From NCBI RefSeq assembly GCF_017601095.1, contig NZ_JAGFUX010000008.1, positions 46,120 through 110,119 on the forward strand: a DNA stretch of 64,000 nt. The letters are read 5' to 3'. The translations under genes were made by a program, and so were the position numbers. This document shows, in pieces, positions 1 through 9,931 of the stretch. The DNA comes from Streptococcus suis. GTDB lineage: Bacteria; Bacillota; Bacilli; Lactobacillales; Streptococcaceae. The notes under the pieces are model-generated. The model did no database searches. It worked only from the letters and a program-made list of their open reading frames with translations, and had not been told where the DNA came from. The first letter of the stretch is position 1. Every line of letters starts with the position of its first letter.

Positions 1-2549
1 ATGTTCACATCTACTAGGTCCAGTTTTTGAATAGTTGCACCGTTCAAGGTATCAAATAATGGATTAGTTAGATGATGGATGGCATATTTTTTTCCATTAT
101 GTTCTGCTGTCAGACTACCTTTAAATTCTCCTGTCAGATACGAAGTAGCACTAGCATCCAACTGCACCTCATCTGCCGTCAAGTCTGCACCAATGACAAA
201 ATGTCCTGTTCGGTTGTTCTGCATGGCTGTCAACAAAGTCTTGAAAGAGGTGTAAATTCCTGCTTGGCTAGTTGGTACCTTGTCAATATAGAAGCTAAAG
301 TTTTCCTGGTAACCAGTTTGACTATCTTGGACCAACTGATCCAAGTTCGCGGTTAGTTTGAATTTCTCCTGTCCATCAACTGTGACCTCTTCGATAGTCG
401 TAATCGGCAAGAGGATTTCCTTGAAGCGGTCGGACTTGATTTTCACAAAGTAGTCTTCTAGGCGCTCAGGTCGAGCAGAAAGTGACAGATACCGGCGGTA
501 ACGGCGATCTTCTACTCCGTATAATTCAACTGAATCGACATCTTTAATTTCAATTTTCTTGAGTTCAAGGATAAAGTTCTTAGTTGATTCTTCTAGCTTA
601 GTCTGATTACCTTGACCAATGTCATAGGTAATTTCTGTTCGCACCTGATAATTTGTAAAGTGTTCCAAGCCCGTCACCGTCACAGCCTGACTCGGGTCTG
701 TAATGGAAACTTCTTTTACTTTTTGACCATCCTTATAGATGAAGGCTTTGGCAGAACGGAAGGTGGAGCTGCTGTCTATCAAAGAAAAATGCAGGTCTGC
801 ATCTCGTCCAAGTGCATCAGGACGAACTTCTGTAATGGTCAAACTTGGAACAGTCAAAACACCTGTTCCTACATGGTCAATCTGCTTGGTTGGAGCAGTT
901 ATCAATTCTGGGTCAAGATCCTGACGCTTGATTTCTTGACCATTTACGGTGTAAATTTTTGTGCGGATCCGTTGTTGTCCATTGACACCCTGGCGCTGGG
1001 TCCGTCTTTGACCTGCTGGTAGGCTGGAATCCTGCACCACTTCGACAGTAAAAGGCACTGACTCCAGACGACTGGTTTCAGTTTCCACAATTTCGAGACT
1101 CGGTACCGAATGGTAAATCGACTTGTCCGGCTTGGAAGTGACTGGCTCTGCTTCTACTGATGGAGTAACTGGTTGCACAGGAGTTTCCTCTCCCTCAGTT
1201 GGCTGATTTGGTTCAACTGGTTCGGGCATCGTTCCAGGGTCTACTGGCTGAACTGGAGGAGTTTCTTCCTCTGGTGCTGGTTTTGGCGCTTCTGGGACTG
1301 GTTGGGGCTCTGTCGTTTCTGGTTGAGCCGGTTGAGTAACCTCGTCTGGAACAGGTGTTGGCGCCTCTGGGACTGGTTGGGGCTCTGTCGTTTCTGGTTG
1401 AACCGGTTGAGTAACCTCTCCTGGTACTGGATCTGGAGTCGTTGGCTCTGGTTGATCTGGGTTAGTCTCAGTCGTCCCTGGTTGGCTAGGAGTTTCTTCC
1501 ACCACATCCTCTACCTTGGACGGATCTGGTTCGATACCCACAGGCTCGTCAACTGGTTTGTCTACGGGCAGTTCTGAAGCTGTGTCTGGAACTCCTTCCG
1601 CACCACTTGTGTCAGGACTTGTCTGGTCTCCTGCGACCGGTGGAAGCTGCTCTTCCTCAGTTTCCACAGATTGGGCGGGAGTTTCCTCCACTACATCCTC
1701 TACCTTAGATGGATCTGGTTCGATTCCCACCGGCTCATCTGCTGGATTTTCTACTGGTAAAACCGGTGGTACTGATGGAGTTGCTTCTGGCTTGGTTTCT
1801 TGTTTTTCTTCTGTCGGAGTCGTTGGCTGCTCCTCTTCAAGCACCACTTCCCCAGCCTCTTGACCAGGAGTTGAAGCTGATTCTTGTGGCAGCTCTGCTA
1901 ATTCAGTCTGACCCTCTTTTTCTGGAAGTGCTACATCTTTTGCCGAGTCTTCCACAGACTGACCAGTTGATGGTGACGCCACTTCCTCTTCAATGTAACC
2001 CAAATAGCTATATCCAGCAATATCCAATGGTTTTGGTAATTCTTGTCCCTGACTGACAGATAAAGTATGGTTGTAATGAGAAAGAATTTGACTAGTAATG
2101 GCAAGACCAGTCGGCGACACTGCTACCGCACCTGTCGCTGTTAAGATAAAGAAGCCTAACAAGGCCTTCTTACCATTTCGACCTGTTTTCACCGCATAGA
2201 CCAAGAGGCTAGCTCCTGCTAGGACCAAACCGCTGGCAAGTACACCATTCTGTCCAGTCTTCGGCAGGCTTTGGGCTGTCGGACGATAGATGAGGTAGTA
2301 GACCCTATCTCCTTCCTTAGCCAAGCCTGGTAAGGCTTCCGTCACCAATTTCTTCTCTTGACTGGTTAACTCGGCTTCTGTTACGTAGCGATAGTCAACT
2401 TGAACCTCACTTCCTTGGGCAGCAACGCTCGTTTTGGGTAGGTAGGGAATCGCCAGAAACAAGCAGGCAACTGTAGCAGAGACAAGTCCCCAAGACGACT
2501 TCCGAAATGAGAAGCGCTGGACCTTTTCTTTGGATGGATGTGGAACCAT
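1..2549 (-). CDS. IgA1-protease-type zinc metalloprotease, N-terminal ~849 residues (3' end outside window)
   Basis: The reading frame opens at ATG 2549 behind an AGGAGGAT ribosome binding site and stays open to base 1. Residues 12-45 form a YSIRK-like export signal (FSFRKSSWG, then a hydrophobic stretch). An LPKTG sorting motif lies at residues 95-99, followed by two hydrophobic segments (about 104-120 and 128-150). An N-terminal rather than C-terminal LPxTG is the hallmark of streptococcal IgA1 proteases and Zmp proteins (peptidase family M26). Next comes a Pro/Glu/Thr-rich region (about 200-480) with internal repeats, e.g. two copies of a segment containing EPVGIEPDPSKVEDVVEETP. A G5 domain follows (about 485-540), then the conserved stalk typical of M26 proteins. 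The catalytic HExxH domain would lie beyond base 1, so the substrate (IgA1, mucin or other) cannot be told. It is likely wall- or membrane-anchored and acts on host glycoproteins. Confidence 0.85.
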   Translation of the reverse strand, partial: MVPHPSKEKVQRFSFRKSSWGLVSATVACLFLAIPYLPKTSVAAQGSEVQVDYRYVTEAELTSQEKKLVTEALPGLAKEGDRVYYLIYRPTAQSLPKTGQNGVLASGLVLAGASLLVYAVKTGRNGKKALLGFFILTATGAVAVSPTGLAITSQILSHYNHTLSVSQGQELPKPLDIAGYSYLGYIEEEVASPSTGQSVEDSAKDVALPEKEGQTELAELPQESASTPGQEAGEVVLEEEQPTTPTEEKQETKPEATPSVPPVLPVENPADEPVGIEPDPSKVEDVVEETPAQSVETEEEQLPPVAGDQTSPDTSGAEGVPDTASELPVDKPVDEPVGIEPDPSKVEDVVEETPSQPGTTETNPDQPEPTTPDPVPGEVTQPVQPETTEPQPVPEAPTPVPDEVTQPAQPETTEPQPVPEAPKPAPEEETPPVQPVDPGTMPEPVEPNQPTEGEETPVQPVTPSVEAEPVTSKPDKSIYHSVPSLEIVETETSRLESVPFTVEVVQDSSLPAGQRRTQRQGVNGQQRIRTKIYTVNGQEIKRQDLDPELITAPTKQIDHVGTGVLTVPSLTITEVRPDALGRDADLHFSLIDSSSTFRSAKAFIYKDGQKVKEVSITDPSQAVTVTGLEHFTNYQVRTEITYDIGQGNQTKLEESTKNFILELKKIEIKDVDSVELYGVEDRRYRRYLSLSARPERLEDYFVKIKSDRFKEILLPITTIEEVTVDGQEKFKLTANLDQLVQDSQTGYQENFSFYIDKVPTSQAGIYTSFKTLLTAMQNNRTGHFVIGADLTADEVQLDASATSYLTGEFKGSLTAEHNGKKYAIHHLTNPLFDTLNGATIQKLDLVDVN

Positions 2550-2576
2550 ATTATCCTCCTTTATTCGCAGTATATC

Positions 2577-2606
2577 ATTATACTAATTTTACTTGTTTTC
2601 TTACAA
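2577..2606 (-). promoter_or_regulatory. Promoter of the surface metalloprotease gene
   Basis: On the minus strand a TTGTAA -35 (2601-2606) and a perfect TATAAT -10 (2577-2582) are separated by 18 bases, with the ATG about 28 bases below. This is a plausible sigma-A promoter. Confidence 0.6.
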
Positions 2607-2692
2607 AAATTCAAGCAATATCCTATTCTAAAACAGAAAAAATCACATCCCATCTAAGAATTACAATGTTTAGTCATAGAAAAAAAGGATCT

Positions 2693-2722
2693 AGCTTTGA
2701 CGATACAAAACTAAATCCTTCT
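2693..2722 (-). terminator. Possible second intrinsic terminator downstream of the ABC permease
   Basis: On the minus strand AAGGATTTAG pairs with CTAGATCCTT (one wobble) across a 14-base loop and is followed by seven T residues. It would catch read-through from the ABC operon before the protease promoter. Confidence 0.5.
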
Positions 2723-2748
2723 ATCATTGCTTATCCGTTCTTTGGATT

Positions 2749-2830
2749 GGGTTAAAACAGCCTATCCCCAGGCTGCCTCGCTTTCGCATTTCTAGGCTCG
2801 GGTTAAAACAGCCTATCCCTAGGCTGTTTT
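2749..2830 (-). terminator. Duplicated terminator hairpin of the ABC permease operon
   Basis: A perfect 11-bp stem (AAAACAGCCTA, loop TCCC, TAGGCTGTTTT) occupies 2805-2830. It overlaps the TAA stop codon of the permease gene. A copy of its first arm with flank (GGGTTAAAACAGCCTATCCC, then AGGCTG) recurs 51 bases away from 2749, so the unit is a short tandem duplication with a degenerate second hairpin. Confidence 0.7.
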
Positions 2831-5800
2831 AATCAACTGACTTGAGTGCTTCCAGCATATCCACCTTGCGTAAGCTACGGTTGACATACCAGCCCAGACC
2901 TGTCAAGATACCTGCGATTGCCAGAATAGGAATCAGATAAACCTCTACCGTCACACTTGGATTAAAGATAATGGCGGTCGAGCCAATCATCTCCAGCAAG
3001 ACTCGGTGCAGGAGGAAACCACCACCCAGCCCCAGCACAACGCCAATCAGCGACAGGACAATGGTCTCGCGGTAGATATAAAGGGTCACCTCGCGGTTAT
3101 GGAAGCCTAGCACCTTAATGGTCGACAGCTCCCGAATCCGCTCAGCCACATTGATATTGGTCAGATTATAGAGAATAACCAGCCCCAACAGAATGGACAG
3201 AACCACCAGAATAACCATAATGGACTGGAGGGAGCTGGCCACCGTCTCCAGCATAGCAATCAAGGAGCGATTCTGCACCAAGGCTGCAACACCTTTTTGG
3301 GACAAAAGCTGAGCTGCCAAGTCTTGACTCTTGCTGGCAGAAGACTGTGAGACCTTGACCAAGCTAGCATTGGCTTGATAGGCCTGACCTGTGAGTTCCT
3401 CATAATAAGCCGCTGTCATGTAGATAAAATGACCTGCGTAGAGTTCCGATACTCCTGCTACCTTAACGGTGACAGTTTGCTGGTCGATGGTCAGGGTAAA
3501 GCTATCCCCTGCAGTAACTCCATAGAGACTGGCTAATTTCTTAGACAGGATAAGGCCTGTATTGGTCAGGCTCAGCTTTTCTCCACTTTCTGCCTGACGG
3601 AGTTGGATATAGTCGGACACATCCATTTTCTCAGTGACCAAGAGGCTGACGGTCAGTGGCTGGTTGAGCCCGTCTATCTCCTCTGTCAGCTGTTCATAGG
3701 TGATAGAGAGATGGGAGGCAACTGCCTTAGAAGTGAGAATGTCGTCAACTGCTTTCTTTTCTGCCTCAGAAGCTCTGCTATTGTCCACCGCAATCATATC
3801 GTACTGCATGATGTCGCCAAACTGGCTATCTACCACGCCTGATATGGAGGAACGGATGCCCAGACCTCCAAAGAGGAGGGCGACGGAGCCCGCCACGCCG
3901 AAAATGGTCATGAACATCCGCTTCTTGTAGCGGAAGATGTTGCGGGCGGTCACCTTGTGGGTGAAGCTGAGGCGGTTCCAGATGAATGGAAGTCTTTCCA
4001 GTAGAATGGTGGAGCCTTGGACGGGAGGTTTGGGAAGTAGGAGACTGGCTGGCTTTTCTTTTAGTTCCTTACGGACGACCAGATAGGCTGGTAGGACCGC
4101 TGAAAGCAGGGCAAAGACCAGAGCCAGTAGAATCCAGAGGGGATAGAGGTGGAGCTGGGCCTGACCGATGACGGTACTTTCCGTGATAATGGTAGCAATC
4201 ATGGGCGAGAGGACAAAGTTCCCTGCCAGAATGCCCACTATGGTTCCTGCTAGTCCTGCACCCAGTCCATAGAGGACAAACTTAGTCATAATCTGACGGT
4301 CGGTATAGCCTAGAGCCTTAAAGAGACCCGCCCTAGTCCGCTCTTCGTCAACAAAGCGGGTCATGGTGGTGAAGGTGACAAGGGCTGCGACCAGATAGAG
4401 TACGACTGGGAAGATGTTTCCAACCGCAGCGATACTGCCTGTGGCATTCTTATAGGTTATATAGCCGTCGCCACCTGGCAGGGTTGAGCGGGTATAGGTC
4501 TGGTAGCTAGGCTCTTCCAGATTGTCTAGGTCTGACTGGGCTTGACTTAGGTCGCTTTGGGCTTGGCTGATTTCCGCTTCTGCTTTGGCCTTTTCTTTGT
4601 CAAAGTCTGTCTGAGCCTGAGCTAGTTGGCTCTCCGCTTGGGAAATCTGAGCCGATTCGACCTGTAACTGGTTTTTACCTGCTGTCAGCTGTTCTTGACC
4701 CGCTTGATATTGGTCTAAGCCTGCTTCATATTGGGCAAGCCCTGCTTGGTATTGAGCCAAGCCTTCATCATATTGACTACGACCTGTTTGGTAGTGAGTC
4801 AGACCTGTTTGATAATCTTGTAAACCTGTCTGGTACTTTGTTTCTTTTTCTTGCAGCAGCTTTCTTGCTGCCTCATAATCCGACTGGGCCTGATTATAGG
4901 CTTGAAGTTCTTGGTCAATGCCTGCCTTGACCTGGTCCAATCCGGTCTGCTGGGCTAGTAAATCTGGATAGTCCGCTAAAGACTGACTTGGGCCCAATGT
5001 TTGGGAAATAATTTGCTTCAAACTTTCCTGTTTTTGGAACCAGTCTGCTTGCGCCTGATTAATTTTGCCAGCCCATTGGTCAAGTTCAGTCTGTTTGGAT
5101 GCCAGAATGGACTTGGCTTGCTCTAACTCGCTTGCTGCCTGATCAAGCTCTGCTTTGCTGGCTTCTAAGAAAGCCCTTGATCGCTCTAATTCAGCATGGC
5201 TAGTCTCTAAGCGGCTCTTGGTCTGGTTAAGACTTTCCTTTGTCTGGTCCAAGGTATATTTTGCCCGAGCCAATTCGACTTCTTTTTCTCGTAGCTGGAT
5301 GTGAGCATTCTCCAACTGCTCCTGACCTGACTGGATGTCTGCTCTGCTTTTTTCCAACTGTGCTTCAACCTCTGTTAGCTCAGTCTGAGCTGTGTCTAGC
5401 TCCTCCTGACCTGTCGCAATCTCATCCTGGCCTTGTGCTTGGATACGAGTCAAACGAGCTTGACCATTATCGGCTAAGAGCTGGTCCAGCTCCTTCTGAT
5501 AGGCTGCCACCTTGACTTCATAGCTGTCTTGGTAGTAGGCTAGGTCATCCAAATCGTCATAAGACAGGCGGGCAATCATATAGACCTCGGAGTCAAAGAC
5601 GGTCGGCTCCACCAGGGCATAACCTGCTAGCTGACCATTGCCACTGGAAGCTAGACCCATGGTGACATTGTCCCAGATTTCTGGCGAGGTGATGATGCCG
5701 ACTAGGGTAAAACTGGTCTTGGTCAGGATTGTTCCGGTCTTATCAGGATCGGTCAGCTTAATCTGGTCCCCTAGTTTGTAGCCCAGAGCCAAGGAGGGCG

Positions 5801-6191
5801 ATAGGGCAATTTCATCATCTGATTGGGGAAGGCGGCCTGACTGGACTTGGTAGAGGGAGATTTTGCTCGGTTTGGAAAAGACACGCACTGCTTGCTGGTT
5901 CTTTTCTAAGGTCACATCTTTGAAGTACCCCGTTTCAACTTGGGCTCCCTCGATACTGTCCAGCTCTGCTATGTCCTCCTCATCCAAGCCCATGTCTGAC
6001 ATAACCGCCAAATCCATGGTCTGAGTTTTTCCCAGATAGGCCTGGGCCGTTTTTTCCATATTAGGCGAAGTAACTTTGAGGCCAATCAAGGCAATAGCTC
6101 CCAACATCATCAGGCTAAATATAGACAAAAATCGCCCCTTGGAAGACAGGAGGGCTTGCCCCACATCTTTCCAGTAGATTTTTCGTTTCAT
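2829..6191 (-). CDS. ABC transporter permease of the FtsX/MacB type with a long extracellular coiled coil
   Basis: This 1120-residue membrane protein has one N-terminal transmembrane helix (about 17-37) and an extracellular domain. A Gln/Glu/Ala-rich coiled coil follows (about 223-558), then membrane segments from about 590 onward and a second FtsX half ending in the typical ERIRELSTIKVLGFHNREV signature and three helices. The coiled coil includes a run of heptad-like units of the form QYQAGLAQYEAGLDQYQAG. Such proteins pair with a MacB-like ATPase and drive periplasmic or extracellular conformational work (peptide export, lipoprotein or cell wall processes) rather than classical import. The ATPase gene lies directly upstream with 9 bases between stop and start, and the ATG has an AGGAGG site. 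The substrate is unknown. Confidence 0.85.
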   Translation of the reverse strand: MKRKIYWKDVGQALLSSKGRFLSIFSLMMLGAIALIGLKVTSPNMEKTAQAYLGKTQTMDLAVMSDMGLDEEDIAELDSIEGAQVETGYFKDVTLEKNQQAVRVFSKPSKISLYQVQSGRLPQSDDEIALSPSLALGYKLGDQIKLTDPDKTGTILTKTSFTLVGIITSPEIWDNVTMGLASSGNGQLAGYALVEPTVFDSEVYMIARLSYDDLDDLAYYQDSYEVKVAAYQKELDQLLADNGQARLTRIQAQGQDEIATGQEELDTAQTELTEVEAQLEKSRADIQSGQEQLENAHIQLREKEVELARAKYTLDQTKESLNQTKSRLETSHAELERSRAFLEASKAELDQAASELEQAKSILASKQTELDQWAGKINQAQADWFQKQESLKQIISQTLGPSQSLADYPDLLAQQTGLDQVKAGIDQELQAYNQAQSDYEAARKLLQEKETKYQTGLQDYQTGLTHYQTGRSQYDEGLAQYQAGLAQYEAGLDQYQAGQEQLTAGKNQLQVESAQISQAESQLAQAQTDFDKEKAKAEAEISQAQSDLSQAQSDLDNLEEPSYQTYTRSTLPGGDGYITYKNATGSIAAVGNIFPVVLYLVAALVTFTTMTRFVDEERTRAGLFKALGYTDRQIMTKFVLYGLGAGLAGTIVGILAGNFVLSPMIATIITESTVIGQAQLHLYPLWILLALVFALLSAVLPAYLVVRKELKEKPASLLLPKPPVQGSTILLERLPFIWNRLSFTHKVTARNIFRYKKRMFMTIFGVAGSVALLFGGLGIRSSISGVVDSQFGDIMQYDMIAVDNSRASEAEKKAVDDILTSKAVASHLSITYEQLTEEIDGLNQPLTVSLLVTEKMDVSDYIQLRQAESGEKLSLTNTGLILSKKLASLYGVTAGDSFTLTIDQQTVTVKVAGVSELYAGHFIYMTAAYYEELTGQAYQANASLVKVSQSSASKSQDLAAQLLSQKGVAALVQNRSLIAMLETVASSLQSIMVILVVLSILLGLVILYNLTNINVAERIRELSTIKVLGFHNREVTLYIYRETIVLSLIGVVLGLGGGFLLHRVLLEMIGSTAIIFNPSVTVEVYLIPILAIAGILTGLGWYVNRSLRKVDMLEALKSVD

Positions 6192-6200
6192 AGGCTCCTC

Positions 6201-6902
6201 CTAGTACTCCAAGCTGGCAATGTCCTGCAGTGTTGGATTGAGCTCGACCGAATGCACACGGGCATCCCGCATCCGAATGACACGGTCTGCAATGGGGGCC
6301 AGGGCACTGTTGTGGGTCACGATAATGACGGTGGCTCCATTTTCTCGGGACATATCCTGCAGGATTTTCAAGACCTGCTTGCCAGTCTGGTAGTCCAAAG
6401 CACCTGTCGGCTCGTCACAGAGGAGGATTTTGGGCTTCTTGGCAACCGCTCTGGCAATGGAAACCCGCTGCTGCTCTCCGCCAGAAAGCTGGGCAGGGAA
6501 GTTATGGAGGCGGTGCCCCAGACCGACCTGAGTCAAGACTTCTTCAGCATCCATGGTATCCTTGACAATTTCTGCAGCTAATTCTACATTTTCCTTGGCA
6601 GTCAGGTTGGCAACCAAATTGTAAAACTGGAAGACAAAGCCCACATCGTCTCGGCGGTAGTTGGTCAGTTCATGACTAGACAACTTGGCGATGTCCACAC
6701 CGTCAACCCAGACCTCCCCCTCATCGTTGCTGTCCATGCCACCTAAGATATTGAGCAGAGTGGATTTGCCCGCACCAGATGAGCCTAGAATGATGACCAA
6801 CTCACCCTGCTCAATCTCAAAGGACACGCTGTCATTGGCCACAATGGTCGCATCGCCCATCTGATAATATTTTGAAGACTGATTGACTTGGATATAGGAC
6901 AT
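6201..6902 (-). CDS. ABC transporter ATP-binding protein (MacB/LolD-like)
   Basis: The 233-residue protein has all nucleotide-binding motifs: Walker [11 protein letters not shown]-loop, signature LSGGEQQR, Walker [13 protein letters not shown] and H-loop VTHN. The EPTGALD variant is typical of ATPases that serve FtsX-type permeases. ATG 6902 is chosen because a GAGGTG site sits just before it; a further in-frame ATG 30 bases upstream lacks a site and adds ten residues that do not fit the family. It forms a two-gene operon with the permease. Confidence 0.9.
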   Translation of the reverse strand: MSYIQVNQSSKYYQMGDATIVANDSVSFEIEQGELVIILGSSGAGKSTLLNILGGMDSNDEGEVWVDGVDIAKLSSHELTNYRRDDVGFVFQFYNLVANLTAKENVELAAEIVKDTMDAEEVLTQVGLGHRLHNFPAQLSGGEQQRVSIARAVAKKPKILLCDEPTGALDYQTGKQVLKILQDMSRENGATVIIVTHNSALAPIADRVIRMRDARVHSVELNPTLQDIASLEY

Positions 6903-6963
6903 GGTACACCTCGCTTCTTCTCTTCCTAACAACTGTATTCTTACTACTTATTATAGCACAAAA

Positions 6964-6981
6964 GAGGGTTTTCACCCTCTC
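6964..6981 (-). terminator. Intrinsic terminator after the 111-residue gene
   Basis: On the minus strand the stem AGAGGGT/ACCCTCT with a GAAA loop is followed by TTTTGT. Confidence 0.6.
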
Positions 6982-6990
6982 CTTCATCTT

Positions 6991-7326
6991 TTACACTTGA
7001 GCAATGGCAGAGCCACCATAGAGTTTGAGTTCTTCTCTGATTGTTTGGTAGTAATAGCGATCAAATGCCCGCCATGCCTGCCTGCTAGTCTCACCCAATC
7101 GCAGATCACCCAGTCCGACCAAAAAGCTGGTCGAACGATAAAATTTCTCAATCGCAATCAGCTCAGAGTTGGTAACCGACTTGGCCTCCGACAATATGCG
7201 TGTTGTCTCTGTCAGGTTATGCTGGAGTCGTTGCTCATCTGCTGTTCCTATTTTTTCTATTTGAAAGGCCCGATCCAAGTCTTGAATGAGAGCCAAAACA
7301 TCCTGAATGATCCGTGTCTTTTCCAT
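6991..7326 (-). CDS. Hypothetical protein, 111 residues
   Basis: The gene has a strong AGGAGGG site six bases before ATG 7326 and its own terminator, so it is probably real and monocistronic. The protein is soluble, charged and predicted helical: no membrane segment, no signal peptide, no Cys pair. Its size and all-helical look recall small bacteriocin-immunity-type proteins, but I see no diagnostic motif and do not assign a function. It sits divergent from the membrane protein at 7476. Confidence 0.65.
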   Translation of the reverse strand: MEKTRIIQDVLALIQDLDRAFQIEKIGTADEQRLQHNLTETTRILSEAKSVTNSELIAIEKFYRSTSFLVGLGDLRLGETSRQAWRAFDRYYYQTIREELKLYGGSAIAQV

Positions 7327-7404
7327 AGAAGACCCTCCTAGTTTTTGATAAATTTAGTATATCAAATTAGACAAAGATATTCAAGTCTATTCAGACTGAC
7401 TGGG

Positions 7405-7433
7405 TTGAATTTTCGAGCAGTCTATGCTACAAT
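7405..7433 (+). promoter_or_regulatory. Promoter of the 241-residue membrane protein gene
   Basis: TTGAAT (7405-7410), a 17-base spacer and TACAAT (7428-7433) lie 42 bases upstream of the TTG start. Confidence 0.6.
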
Positions 7434-7475
7434 ACCTCGTACGCAAACGTTACCATTTAGAAAGGTTTTGAACAT

Positions 7476-8201
7476 TTGAAAAAAGTATCTCTATCTCCAT
7501 TTGCTTGGAGTGCAATCTACCTGACAGTATCTTGGTTGATTTTCTTGTTCCAAGTGCCACTATTTAACAAGTTAATCCAAGGTCTTTTCCAGTTTGACCT
7601 AGAAAACATCAGCAATCTGATCCAAGACCAGCTGGTCCAGGGCTGGGTACGACGGGCAATCCTGCTCCTACTTGTCATGGTCCTCATCTGCCTAGTAGAA
7701 ATCATTCTCTTCTATTTCCTAACTGGCAAGCTCATCAAGACCTTCAAGCTCATGGATGGCAAGGTTAATAAGCTCATTCTTGGGGGCTACTGCCTCTTGT
7801 TCTGGGGATCAATAGCATTGATTATCTTTGGTTTGGTGACTAGCCTTTCAACTGGTCTGGACTTATGTAGAAATATCCAAGTCCTGCAAGAACTGGATTT
7901 TCAGATGATTGGGGCAGACATTCAGGCTCTGATAGTTGAAACTCCTCTGACGAAAATCGGTGATGTGCAAGCCTTGTTTGACAGCATTCAAGACTATATT
8001 CGTGACAACAGCCTCTTGCTGGCAAGCAAGGAATCGCTGGTACTTCAAGTCTCAAAACTCCACGCACTCATCAGTGTCTGGTCAACTGCCTACCTAATCC
8101 TGCTTGCCCTGCTCAGCTATTTCCACATAAAAGACTGGTGGACCAAGCGGACGCCAGGCAAGCCAATTGTCAAAATCAGTCTAACCATTGAGTGTCAGTA
8201 A
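7476..8201 (+). CDS. Membrane protein of unknown function, 241 residues
   Basis: A TTG start at 7476 follows an AGAAAGG site at about ten bases. Four hydrophobic segments are visible (about residues 10-26, 53-75, 95-120 and 193-212). A large extracytoplasmic loop (about 120-190) is rich in Leu, Asp and Gln. No catalytic motif is recognised. The arrangement resembles streptococcal integral membrane proteins of unknown role. It has its own promoter and a strong terminator. Confidence 0.75.
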   Translation: MKKVSLSPFAWSAIYLTVSWLIFLFQVPLFNKLIQGLFQFDLENISNLIQDQLVQGWVRRAILLLLVMVLICLVEIILFYFLTGKLIKTFKLMDGKVNKLILGGYCLLFWGSIALIIFGLVTSLSTGLDLCRNIQVLQELDFQMIGADIQALIVETPLTKIGDVQALFDSIQDYIRDNSLLLASKESLVLQVSKLHALISVWSTAYLILLALLSYFHIKDWWTKRTPGKPIVKISLTIECQ

Positions 8202-8208
8202 ACTTGTT

Positions 8209-8247
8209 GAGGCTGGGACAAAAGTCCTGGCCTCCTTAGTTTTTTTC
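8209..8247 (+). terminator. Intrinsic terminator of the membrane protein gene
   Basis: An 11-bp stem (GAGGCTGGGAC, loop AAAA, GTCCTGGCCTC, two G-T wobbles) is followed after four bases by a run of T residues. Confidence 0.75.
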
Positions 8248-8260
8248 AATCGTTAAACTT

Positions 8261-8382
8261 GACGCAGTGGTTGAGTGGGCTCTAATTAGCTGATTATATC
8301 AGCTTTTACAGCCCTACTCAACTGTGCGGGGGTGGGACTACAAAATCGAACCCTGCGGGTTACCGATTTTTGTCCCACCCCC
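8261..8382. repeat. Modular intergenic repeat, copy 1
   Basis: This 122-bp element starts with GACGCAGTGGTTGA and ends in a long hairpin (GGGGGTGGGAC 8328-8338 with GTCCCACCCCC 8372-8382, inner stems CAAAATCG/CGATTTTTG and AACCC/GGGTT). Its outer arms are themselves inverted (TTGAGT-GGGCT against AGCCC-ACTCAA). The same ends with a different middle recur at 18630-18798, so it is a dispersed, highly structured repeat. It shows no similarity to the pneumococcal BOX element as I remember it. Confidence 0.7.
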
Positions 8383-8392
8383 TTTTGCTATC

Positions 8393-8421
8393 AAAAAAAC
8401 GATGCCTGTTCCGGCACCGTT
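8393..8421 (-). terminator. Intrinsic terminator of tpx
   Basis: On the minus strand the stem AACGGTGCC/GGCATCGTT (one wobble) is followed by TTTTTT, nine bases past the tpx stop codon. Confidence 0.7.
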
Positions 8422-8429
8422 ATATTCTT

Positions 8430-8915
8430 TTATTTAACAACCTCTAAAGCTGCTTCATAGTCGGGATGTTCGTTGACATTGTCCAGGTATTCCACATAGG
8501 TGATTTCATTGTCGGCATTGAGGACAAAGACCGCACGCGCCAGCAAATTCCATTCTCGCATAAGTACACCATAGGATTTTCCAAAGGCATGGTCATAGTA
8601 ATCAGACAGGGTTACTGCATCTTCTAGACCTGCAGCCCCGCACCAGCGTTTCTGGGCAAAGGGCAGGTCAGCTGATACAGTAATGACAACCGTATTGTCA
8701 CGGTCAGCCAGTTCCTGATTGAAGCGACGAGTTTGGGTATCGCAAATCCCTGTGTCAATAGAAGGCACAACACTGATGACCTTGGTCTGCTTGCCAAAGT
8801 CTTTCAGACTTTTCAAGCTCAAGTCATTGGCCATGAGGACAAAATCAGGGGCCACATCACCCACCTGCAAACGTGGACCTACCAAGGTCACTGGTTTTCC
8901 AATAAAGGTTGTCAT
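8430..8915 (-). CDS. tpx: Thiol peroxidase Tpx
   Basis: The 161-residue protein has the atypical 2-Cys peroxiredoxin pattern of Tpx: the peroxidatic Cys in the [15 protein letters not shown] context and the resolving Cys in KRWCGAAG. The N-terminal [10 protein letters not shown] and the PSIDTG block are typical. Tpx reduces hydrogen and alkyl peroxides using thioredoxin. ATG 8915 is preceded by AAGGGAG; an earlier in-frame start has no site. It is monocistronic. Confidence 0.95.
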   Translation of the reverse strand: MTTFIGKPVTLVGPRLQVGDVAPDFVLMANDLSLKSLKDFGKQTKVISVVPSIDTGICDTQTRRFNQELADRDNTVVITVSADLPFAQKRWCGAAGLEDAVTLSDYYDHAFGKSYGVLMREWNLLARAVFVLNADNEITYVEYLDNVNEHPDYEAALEVVK

Positions 8916-8960
8916 AAAACATCTCCCTTGCACTTAATATATTTATTGTAAGCGTTTATG

Positions 8961-8997
8961 ACGAAAATTACCAGTTTTTTGACTGGTATTTTTCGTA
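8961..8997. repeat. Perfect-looking inverted repeat between tpx and the R-M operon
   Basis: The arms ACGAAAATTACCAGT and ACTGGTATTTTTCGT flank a TTTTTG loop, giving about 14 paired bases. It lies between the tpx start and the methylase promoter. It may be a leftover terminator marking the edge of the inserted cassette or a structured 5' element of tpx. Confidence 0.5.
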
Positions 8998-9013
8998 TGC
9001 AATATCCCCATAA

Positions 9014-9929
<916 letters not shown>

Positions 9930-9931
<2 letters not shown>

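Noticed and set aside
1173..2056. Plus-strand ORFs opposite the metalloprotease proline-rich region
   Set aside because: They are low-complexity antisense frames (Trp/Leu- or Ser/Gly-rich) of the repetitive surface protein; the minus frame has promoter, ribosome binding site and recognisable domains.
2507..2755. 82-residue plus-strand ORF over the metalloprotease promoter
   Set aside because: It overlaps the start of the surface protein, has no ribosome binding site and its sequence resembles no protein.
7517..8067. Minus-strand ORFs inside the 241-residue membrane protein gene
   Set aside because: Arg/Ser-rich shadow frames without ribosome binding sites; the plus frame has promoter, site and terminator.
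8988..8997. A second competence box (TACGAAAA on the minus strand) near tpx
   Set aside because: The bases are part of the arm of the ACGAAAA...TTTTTCGT hairpin and the position does not fit a promoter for tpx.
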